Shown here piece by piece: positions 18,052 through 25,400 of a stretch of 41,942 nt of DNA. Positions within the stretch are counted from its first letter, which is position 1, and the number at the start of each line of letters is the position of its first letter. Under the pieces are notes generated by a model. That model worked only from the letters and a program-made list of their open reading frames with translations. It did no database searches and was not told the origin of the DNA. The position numbers were made by a program, and so were the translations under genes. The DNA is from Muribaculaceae bacterium (GTDB taxonomy: Bacteria; Bacteroidota; Bacteroidia; Bacteroidales; Muribaculaceae), in the NCBI GenBank assembly GCA_029061225.1, contig JAIDSM010000019.1, forward strand, positions 1-41,942, read 5' to 3'.

Positions 18052-19809
18052 TTATTTAATCAAGACTTTCTTGCCGTTTAGGATATAGATGCCTTTTCCG
18101 GGATTAGAGACTCGACGTCCCATAAGGTCATAATAAACGTTATCGATTCCGTTTGCTGATTCTATCTCGCCGACTGCGTTATTAGAGCCATAGGCCACGG
18201 CTTTAAAACTGATCAAGCCGTCTTCCGACTCAGCAATATCTTCTATATCGTATGCAAGATGCTTCTTCGCCCAGCTCGCGAGCTGAGGCTTCGTATCGTA
18301 GGTAAAGGAGGTTACGCCCTTGGTTCCTGGGAAGGCATCCCCTGCTCTTGAACTTTCAGACTTTACGTTATCCGCTTCCACTATATCCACATACTGATGG
18401 TTGGATATATTATTGACAGTATTCATGGTCCAGAAACTCTCTCTATAGTCTATATGCCAGACGAGCATTCCATGACCGGGAATATACTTGTCATTGCCTA
18501 TCTGCTGACGATTTTCAAAGAAGAAGAATTCATTCTCTTTTTCAGTGGGAAGAGCATATGCAACGTTTGTGGATGACAGGTCCGGCAATTCCATCCTTCC
18601 TTCAGTGAAAGGTTGAAACTCGAGCCACCCGAGAGCGGCTTTCTCGTAAGACGAGTAGTTGGGAGGGGTAAGGCGGTCGTTGTTGTAAGGACCCTGGTCC
18701 ATCACACTCCATGCCCCGGGAGTAAACCCGGCGGAATTCGATGTCACATAAAGATCCGGCAACCCAAGAACATGGCTGAATTCATGCACGAACGTACCGA
18801 AACCGTCTGCGCGCTTATAGCCGCTCGGCCACTCGCACGTGCATGCATAATGATTGAGCTGCACCCCATCGAAAATGAATTTCTCATCAGGTATGCCGAC
18901 AGCGACATCCCATGAGTGTGGCCATACGGCATTCTTTATACCGCTGTCATGCTCACCCTTGCCTGCGTAGAAAATGAATACATTGTCTATGATTCCATCT
19001 CCGTCTCTATCATACTGGGAGAAGTCTATCTCGTCATCAAGCAGACGGCATGCGTCTATCGCCATTTCATGGGCACGCATGTCGTTTCCATAGGAATCAT
19101 TTCCGCCATAATAGCTGCGGGGCTGTGGAAGCTTCACGGGACCGCACACGTCAAATTCCGGCACGAAACGTCCTCCTGAATTTTCTATAAACCAATCACG
19201 TGCAGAGCCTAACGAACCATTATCAGAAAAGCCTTCCTCATTAAGCATCCTATAGAAATAATCATGGTTGCCATACTGAAATGAAATGTCATCATACTCC
19301 ACGAGGATCACAAGACCTTTCTGCTCTCCCAATACCGGGAAAGTTGACTCACATCGTCCAAAATTCATAGGCACAAGCCGTCCGTCGGAATTATTGTCGT
19401 CTGAATCTTCGGCACGTGTGGCAGCCCTCATTGTATCCTTGACTTTCCGGAGGCTTTCAAGACGCATGTTGCGAACTGATGTCAGCTTCTCAGTCCAGCG
19501 GTCAAGATCAGACTCGGCATACAGGCTCCCAGAGATGCCGTCAAGTTCTCCTTCAGCTCTCGCCATGATACCGGAAGGAATAGGAAAGCCTGCTGCATTG
19601 AATTTAGCGTATTCAAGACGTCCGTCAGCTTCTACAAGCAGTCGGCCGTCTACGGAATAGATCGCATGGCCATGTTCATCGCCAGCCATCCGGATCTTGA
19701 CCACAGTTCCGTCAGGCTGGGTATAATCAATTAATCCCGGCTTTGCAGGAATCGCCATCGCTCCGGCGAACGCCCCGGAAGCCAGTATGGAAAGTAAAAG
19801 TCGTTTCAT
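18052..19809 (-). CDS. Secreted M6-family metallopeptidase with T9SS-like sorting tail
   Basis: The 585-residue protein has a signal peptide (1 to about 19, ending AGAMA) and a zinc-peptidase domain of the immune-inhibitor-A type (M6). The metal site is HEFSHVLGLPD near residues 338-350, matching HExxHxxGxxD with catalytic Glu and a third ligand Asp. Nearby features are a DRDGDGIIDN calcium-binding-like loop (about 270) and GAWSVMDQGP after the metal site, the expected Met-turn. The last 30 residues (YYDLMGRRVSNPGKGIYILNG, then a basic end) match the C-terminal sorting sequence of type IX secretion cargo in Bacteroidetes. It is therefore probably exported across the outer membrane. A hairpin (19838-19867) lies between it and the upstream barrel gene, so cotranscription is doubtful. 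Confidence 0.88.
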   Translation of the reverse strand: MKRLLLSILASGAFAGAMAIPAKPGLIDYTQPDGTVVKIRMAGDEHGHAIYSVDGRLLVEADGRLEYAKFNAAGFPIPSGIMARAEGELDGISGSLYAESDLDRWTEKLTSVRNMRLESLRKVKDTMRAATRAEDSDDNNSDGRLVPMNFGRCESTFPVLGEQKGLVILVEYDDISFQYGNHDYFYRMLNEEGFSDNGSLGSARDWFIENSGGRFVPEFDVCGPVKLPQPRSYYGGNDSYGNDMRAHEMAIDACRLLDDEIDFSQYDRDGDGIIDNVFIFYAGKGEHDSGIKNAVWPHSWDVAVGIPDEKFIFDGVQLNHYACTCEWPSGYKRADGFGTFVHEFSHVLGLPDLYVTSNSAGFTPGAWSVMDQGPYNNDRLTPPNYSSYEKAALGWLEFQPFTEGRMELPDLSSTNVAYALPTEKENEFFFFENRQQIGNDKYIPGHGMLVWHIDYRESFWTMNTVNNISNHQYVDIVEADNVKSESSRAGDAFPGTKGVTSFTYDTKPQLASWAKKHLAYDIEDIAESEDGLISFKAVAYGSNNAVGEIESANGIDNVYYDLMGRRVSNPGKGIYILNGKKVLIK

Positions 19810-19837
19810 CTGCTATCTTCAAATTATTATTAAGCAT

Positions 19838-19867
19838 ACGGCCTCCCCCGGGTTCGGGTGAGGCCGT
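19838..19867 (-). terminator. Stable hairpin between barrel gene and M6 peptidase
   Basis: ACGGCCTC (19838-19845) pairs with GAGGCCGT (19860-19867). After one mismatch, CCCG (19847-19850) pairs with CGGG (19855-19858), closing a 4-base loop. It lies downstream of the barrel gene on the minus strand. No T run follows in that direction, so it could be a weak terminator or an mRNA 3'-end stabiliser. Confidence 0.5.
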
Positions 19868-19900
19868 TATTCATTTCTTGGTTTCTGTGACACTCGGGTC

Positions 19901-20563
19901 TTACCATTGATAAGAGACGGTGGCCCCTATTGAATTTAACGTACCGCTGTCCGAATTATTGTACCACCAGTAGTTGCACGTCAGTAATTGATAGGTAAGG
20001 CCTAAGTTGACGGCACGCTTGCCGTTGCTGCTCACAGGTACTCTTAGTCCGATCGATGGCTTCAGCATGAAGTATTCTCCCCCATTGATGTAGCCGTTTT
20101 CCACCGCAAGATAGTTTTTACCGACGAGAAACGATCCACCGGCCTTGATATCAATGAAGAAAGAGGGTCCCTGATTGCCTCCTATGTTAAACCTGAAATC
20201 AGTGAAAATCGGCACCATGACTCCACTGGTGGTCACCTTTCGGTTGAAGTTCCATTCATTGGAAGGAATGCTTGATTTTGAATATACCAGATCTACGCCC
20301 ATTCCGGCACCCATGAAAAACCAATCCGCATACTGCACTCCCTGCACAGTACTGATTCCCACGAAATCGGCCTGCAGCCGTCCGAATCCTCCTGTATAAG
20401 AGCCCTCGACATATCCACGGTATCGCAAACCTCCCATCATGGCGGTCTGCATCAGGTTTGCAGCTTGGTTGACTATGGTTGTATACTGTGCGGCACTCTT
20501 CGAAGGCATAAGGAAGGAAATGAGAGCCACGATTACGATAGCGTACTTCTTTTTCATATTCAT
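19901..20563 (-). CDS. Predicted outer-membrane beta-barrel protein, function unknown
   Basis: The 220-residue product has a signal peptide ending near residue 25 (SKSAAQ) and then a run of amphipathic, glycine- and aromatic-rich strands (YRGYVEGSYTGGFG, FMGAGMGVDLVYS, FFIDIKAGGSFLVG, FMLKPSIGLRVPV, VNLGLTYQLL). It ends in an aromatic residue (SYQW) as expected for BAM-inserted barrels. It resembles the many small porin-like Bacteroidetes proteins without an assigned role. It stands between the ECF sigma factor gene and the M6 peptidase on the same strand, 114 bp downstream of the sigma factor stop; regulation by that sigma factor is possible but not shown. Confidence 0.75.
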   Translation of the reverse strand: MNMKKKYAIVIVALISFLMPSKSAAQYTTIVNQAANLMQTAMMGGLRYRGYVEGSYTGGFGRLQADFVGISTVQGVQYADWFFMGAGMGVDLVYSKSSIPSNEWNFNRKVTTSGVMVPIFTDFRFNIGGNQGPSFFIDIKAGGSFLVGKNYLAVENGYINGGEYFMLKPSIGLRVPVSSNGKRAVNLGLTYQLLTCNYWWYNNSDSGTLNSIGATVSYQW

Positions 20564-20677
20564 AGTATTATAGTGGGTTTGTTAATGCTTTTAACATTAC
20601 AACCATTTTCGGACAAAAAAGTGCGCTTACCGATGAAAAAATTTCTTGGATACAATAAAAAACGCATCAACCGGACT

Positions 20678-21241
20678 CTAATTCTCCGAAAAGACTTCCT
20701 CAATCTTCTTGACCGCGTGATGGTAGCTTGCCTTCAAGGCACCGACAGACGTGCCGAGCACTTCCGAGATTTCTTCATATTTCATCTCGTCGAAATATCT
20801 CATGTTGAAGACTATCCTTTGCTTCTCTGGCAACTTTGCTACAGCCTTCAGAAGTTCAGCCTGAAGTTCATCTCCATCGAAATATTCGTCGGCCTGTATA
20901 TTATTAAGCAGGAAGGAGTCGTCGCCGTCATCTACGGTCAGCTGATTGCGAGTTCTCTCCTTATTTAGGAAATTGATAGATTCGTTGATTGCTATCTTGA
21001 AAAGCCACGTGGATAGTTTAGCCTCTCCACGGAAGTGCTTGAGGTTGTTCCATGCTTTCAGAAATACGTTCTGAAGTATGTCGTCGGCATCCTCATGGCG
21101 TACTACTAATTTTCGGATCTGCCAATAGACCGGTTCTCCATATGCGCGCATGAGGGTGTCGAAGGCGGATGAGGCCGTCTTCGGATCCTGAAGCTGCTCT
21201 ATAAGCTTCTTCTCATCTATGGGTATCGCAGTCTTTGCCAT
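20678..21241 (-). CDS. ECF-family RNA polymerase sigma factor
   Basis: The 187-residue protein carries sigma region 2 (about 24-95, with HEDADDILQNVFLKAWNNL and FRGEAKLSTWLFKIAINESIN) and region 4 (about 130-182, with LPEKQRIVFNMRYFDEMKYEEI and a helix-turn-helix LGTSVGALKASYHHAVKKI). Regions 1 and 3 are absent, as in extracytoplasmic-function sigma factors, which redirect RNA polymerase to envelope or stress genes. The start at 21241 gives the normal N-terminal length. Its promoter lies only 7 bp upstream. It is divergent from a small one-helix membrane protein gene of the type often paired with such sigma factors. Confidence 0.93.
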   Translation of the reverse strand: MAKTAIPIDEKKLIEQLQDPKTASSAFDTLMRAYGEPVYWQIRKLVVRHEDADDILQNVFLKAWNNLKHFRGEAKLSTWLFKIAINESINFLNKERTRNQLTVDDGDDSFLLNNIQADEYFDGDELQAELLKAVAKLPEKQRIVFNMRYFDEMKYEEISEVLGTSVGALKASYHHAVKKIEEVFSEN

Positions 21242-21248
21242 TCAGTCG

Positions 21249-21279
21249 CAAAATTAACATAAAAAATCCGTTTTCACAA
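21249..21279 (-). promoter_or_regulatory. Promoter of the ECF sigma gene, nearly leaderless
   Basis: On the minus strand, TTG (21279-21277) is followed 20 bp later by TAATTTTG (21256-21249), a full match to TTG-N20-TAnnTTTG. Only 7 bases separate the -7 element from the ATG at 21241, so the transcript should begin at or within a few bases of the start codon. Confidence 0.7.
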
Positions 21280-21410
21280 TAGCATTTTTTATTTTTTAAC
21301 GTTAAACCATTAGGCAGGATTATTGTCACATATTCAGCATCGGGTATATATAGACCCCATTGCATAATCATACTTTTAAAACTCACCTATTTATATCGAC
21401 ATATTTACAC

Positions 21411-21818
21411 ATGGAAAAAAGACACGACATACTCGAAAAGATAGATCACCGGACAGGTTATACCGTTCCGGATGGCTATTTCGACAGTGTCAGAAGCAAA
21501 ATATTGCAGAATCTGCCTGATTATGAGGAGGAGCGTCCCGAACCAATCTCGAAATGGAGAAAGATACAGCCCTATCTGTATATGGCGGCTATGTTCGCGG
21601 GCATATGGTGCATGATGAAGATGTTCCACATGATGACAACTACCGATCTAAGTCTTGACAATCCTCCGGAATCAATTGCCCTTGCGATGGCAGACGCAGA
21701 CCATGACTGGTACGTTCCTTCTGACAATGCCGATGTGTTCATGATAGAGGACGAAATTGTCTCCCAATATTCATCCTTCGATGATTTCGAACGCGATTTC
21801 AATAGTTCCGACCTCTAA
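21411..21818 (+). CDS. Small single-helix membrane protein, putative ECF sigma regulator
   Basis: The 135-residue product has a cytoplasmic-type N-terminus with TGYTVPDGYFDSVRSKILQNLP, resembling the F-x-VPxGYFExF element common in Bacteroidetes proteins encoded beside ECF sigma factors. One hydrophobic segment follows (about 55-72, YMAAMFAGIWCMMKMF), then an acidic tail (FMIEDEIVSQYSSFDDFERDF). An anti-sigma or sigma-linked regulatory role is inferred from context; no classical anti-sigma domain or zinc motif is visible. ATG 21411 is chosen over an in-frame TTG at 21360 because the added residues are not conserved-looking. It heads a co-directional series with the Spy-like and macroglobulin genes (gaps 68 and 71 bp). 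Confidence 0.7.
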   Translation: MEKRHDILEKIDHRTGYTVPDGYFDSVRSKILQNLPDYEEERPEPISKWRKIQPYLYMAAMFAGIWCMMKMFHMMTTTDLSLDNPPESIALAMADADHDWYVPSDNADVFMIEDEIVSQYSSFDDFERDFNSSDL

Positions 21819-21841
21819 ACCACTGTATCGTTGAAATCAAT

Positions 21842-21870
21842 GAAAACGATGATATCGACGAAAACGATGA
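21842..21870 (+). repeat. Short direct repeat in the gene junction
   Basis: GAAAACGATGA occurs at 21842-21852 and again at 21860-21870, an 18-bp period, filling the junction between the small membrane protein and the Spy-like gene. Confidence 0.6.
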
Positions 21871-21886
21871 AAACCATAATAAAATC

Positions 21887-22417
21887 ATGAAAAAATATCT
21901 TTTATTCCTTCTGCTCGCGATCCTTACGCTGCCTGCAGCCTTTGCGCAAGACAAAGACAAGGCGAAGATGAAGGAAGAGCTTCAGCAGTTTAAAATCGAT
22001 TTCCTCGCGAAGGAAATGAATCTCTCTGAAAAGGAGAAAGCGGAATTTACTCCTTTATATAATGAATACGATGAGCAGCGGCGTCAGGCAGGTTCTGAAG
22101 CATGGAAATTCGAACGCGAGCTGAAAAAGAAAAAAGACGCTTCTGAGGCAGACTACAAGCACCTTTCAGAACTTCAGCAGAAAGCGCGTTCCAAGGACAA
22201 TGAAATAGTGAAGCAATACGACGCAAAGTTCGGAGCTTTCCTCTCTGCTAAGCAGATCTATCAGATGCACCAGGGAGAGGAGAAATTCTTCGAAAAGATG
22301 AAGGAGATGCGACGTAAGCACCGTGACGGCAAGCATGGGAAGCCTGATTCAAAAGGGCCCAAGAAACCGAGGGACCGGCACGACTCCCCATTTCCTGACG
22401 ACTGCCCTGATTGCTGA
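21887..22417 (+). CDS. Spy/CpxP-like periplasmic protein
   Basis: The 176-residue protein has a signal peptide (1-20, ending AAFAQ) and a charged all-helical body. The motif MNLSEKEKAEFTPLYNEYDEQRR (about 42-64) resembles the LTxxQ-type hairpin of Spy/CpxP chaperone or sensor proteins and of many Bacteroidetes homologues. The C-terminal 40 residues are Lys/Arg/His-rich and finish with an acidic DDCPDC pair of cysteines, which could bind metal. Role in envelope stress is inferred from the ECF sigma neighbourhood. It is followed after 71 bp of degenerate repeats by the macroglobulin gene. Confidence 0.7.
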   Translation: MKKYLLFLLLAILTLPAAFAQDKDKAKMKEELQQFKIDFLAKEMNLSEKEKAEFTPLYNEYDEQRRQAGSEAWKFERELKKKKDASEADYKHLSELQQKARSKDNEIVKQYDAKFGAFLSAKQIYQMHQGEEKFFEKMKEMRRKHRDGKHGKPDSKGPKKPRDRHDSPFPDDCPDC

Positions 22418-22465
22418 AAGCTAAAAACTGAAAGCTCATAGCTGATAGCTGAAAACTGATAGCTT
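22413..22465 (+). repeat. Degenerate AGCTGA/AAACTGA repeats between Spy-like and macroglobulin genes
   Basis: The junction consists of repeated units of the form AGCTGAtAGCTGAaAACTGA, beginning at the stop codon of the upstream gene. Similar short degenerate repeats fill other junctions in this window. Confidence 0.65.
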
Positions 22466-22488
22466 AATACAGAAGACTCAATATAGAT

Positions 22489-25400
22489 ATGAAAATACAT
22501 CTACACTCTCTGCGTACAGTTGCCCTCTCGGCAACTGTCGTGCTTTTAGGAGGTTTCCTTTTCCAGGACGCCTCCGCTAAAACCGTGAGAAACAGTAAAA
22601 CTATCAAAAAAACACAGATGAAAGGTCCCGATTTCGCTTATCCTCAGACAGTGGAGAAAAACGCTTCCGAGGCTCTTGATGCCGCTTTAGCTCATGGCGA
22701 CTGGCCGGCTGCCGTGGATGCTACCATTCAGATAGCGACAGCCGAGAATCTTGTGAGCCATGGAAATGCCGTCAGGAGTATTTCAAAAATCGATAGCGTG
22801 GCCGCTGCCGCTCCATCGGCATGGAGGCCTGCATTTCAATATGTAAAGGCCTGCGTCTACAGCTCAATATACGGTTCTATCCGCTGGCAGGCGGATTCAA
22901 GGAAACTTCCTCTGAATGACGTTCCGGAAAATCCCTACGAGTGGAGCCGCGAGATCTTCGCCGACAAGGTTTTCAGTCTATGCAGTAAAATCATGGATGA
23001 ATCTGCCGGAGACTCACGTCCTCTCAAAGACTGGGCAAAGTTTATCGACAACGCATCTGACGCTTACGCCCTTGGCATGACGGTGGAGGAATTCCTTTCC
23101 TCCCGCTGCTTCGCGCAACTTGGTAATTTTGCTGATGAGACACGCGACGTGATTCCTTTCTTCTCCACTAATTCCACACCCGTGACTCCCGGACAGAAAT
23201 GCTCGTCACTGCGCGATAAAGCCATCGATAGATTGATTGAATCGTCGGCTAAGAGAGGTCAGTCTCTTCTACTCGCTCAGGCAATAGTCGACAAAGCTAA
23301 CATCCTCCCCTCCTCCATGAGGATGCGGTCTCTGCTCGATGGCTACGAAAGAGTAAAGGGTACTGAAGGAGAGCAACTGATTCTGTCCAATCTCCGCGAC
23401 TTCGTAAACGAAGACCCGATGTCTGGTATGGAGTCACCATTCCCATACACTGAGAAGCAATACCTGGATCTGCTGCGCAAGTCTGTCACCGACTTCCCTA
23501 AAGGTCGATATGTCAACAATCTCAAGAACATCATCAACGACATGTGCCAGCCTGCTTCCGAAATATGGTACATGGGTCAATACCTCACTTCATCCGATAT
23601 CACACTTGAGGCGAAACTTGTGAATTGCAACGAGTCATGGGCACTAATTTATGATTATGCTCCCTATGCCAACTCTTCGGACAATCAGCCTAAAACAAAG
23701 GAGATTGCGGCGCGTTGCAGACTCGTCAAAGCAGTGAGACTTTCGGCCGACGGCACAATTCCCTTTAATGCTAAGACAAAAGCGAATGTCGGTAGGCTCC
23801 CTAAGGGCACATATGTAGTGATTCCAAGCGCCACCGACAATGGGAAAGGGATATACTCGAATATTCTCAATCACGATTGGCGCCAACCCTTCACGGTAAG
23901 CGATATTTCCGTTATGACCCTTCAGTATCCTGACGCGAAAACACGTGTCTTCGTGGTCGATGGTGCAGACGGCCATCCGGTAGAAGGAGCGCAGGTGAAG
24001 GTATACTCACGCAAGAACTACTCCACTCCGCGCAAGCTCGTCAATACGCTGACTACGGATAAGGACGGAAGCGTGACCATTTCTGAGGAGCGCTTCGAGA
24101 TAGAGGCTTTCTTCAATGGTTCGAAATGGACTAACGATTCACGCTATTATAACTCGACCGCACGACGCGACACTACTGTCAGAAACTACGTCCAGATACT
24201 TGCCGACCGCGCACTGCTGCATCCGGGCGACAGCGTGAAGGCTGCCGTAGTTGCCTACAGCAGCCGTGATAACGACATGCAGCTGAATGAAGGAATGGCG
24301 TTCGATGTGATTCTCCGGGATGCAAACGGCAAGGAGGTGACGAAGAAATATGTCAAGACCGACCGTTTCGGGCGTGCGACTGTTGATTTCGAAGTGCCGT
24401 CGCAAGGACTCTTGGGTGCATGGCAGCTCCTCGCCTGCGATGCAAATAAGAGATGGCTTGGTTCCGCTTCCATTCAAGTGGCGGATTATGTCGCACCGAC
24501 CTTCTTCATTACCTCCGAACATTCTGATGAGGATGTGAATCCGGGTGATGTGGTCAGCCTGAAAGGTCAGGTTCTGACCTACTCCGGTATGCCTGTAGGA
24601 GGAGCGACAGTTCGCTACAGTGTCTCCTATACGCCTCCTATGCGCTGGTTCGCGTCAGGATTCGCCACATACGACTCTTCCGTCGTAGCCGATGCGGATG
24701 GAAAATATTCAATCGACCTGCCTACAGCCAATCTTAAGGGCACTCCGTTTGAACGTGGTATTTTTTCTGTTCAACTTTCCGCCACATCCCCGGCCGGGGA
24801 GTCTCAAAACGGTCCGACAGAGAGATTTGCAATAGGTAAGGAATACAATGTATACGCCTCCGCTCATGATGTGACTCTGGATATCGCCGACAGCATTCCG
24901 TCCGTGTATTTCTTTGTCAACGACATGCTTGGTCGCCGCGTGAAGAAAGAACTCTCTTACGAGATGATCGACAATACTACCAAAGAGATCGTAGCTTCCG
25001 GCACTTTCACTTCTCCTCTTCTTGACATTCCGGCTAAAGACTATCCCTCAGCACTCTATACCGTCAATGTAACAATGAAGGAAGATCCGCAAGTGAAAGC
25101 AGAAATGCTCCTTACGCTTTGGCGAAATACAGACAGAGAAGCTCCTGCAGGAACAAAACTTTGGGTTCCTTCCGACCGTATCCTCGTAAAAGATGGTCAG
25201 ACTACTGCGGATGTTTCTGTGGGCAGTGGCGTGGCAGACCGATGGATTCCGGCCGTGCTCTCGGCTGATGGCGAGATTCTTAAGACGGAATGGCTACATG
25301 TAGAGAAAGAAAATCTCTCCATCCCCGTTATGGCACCCAAGGGAAGTCAGAAATATCAGCTCAATCTCAACTGGATGTCCGATCTAGATACAGATATGGC

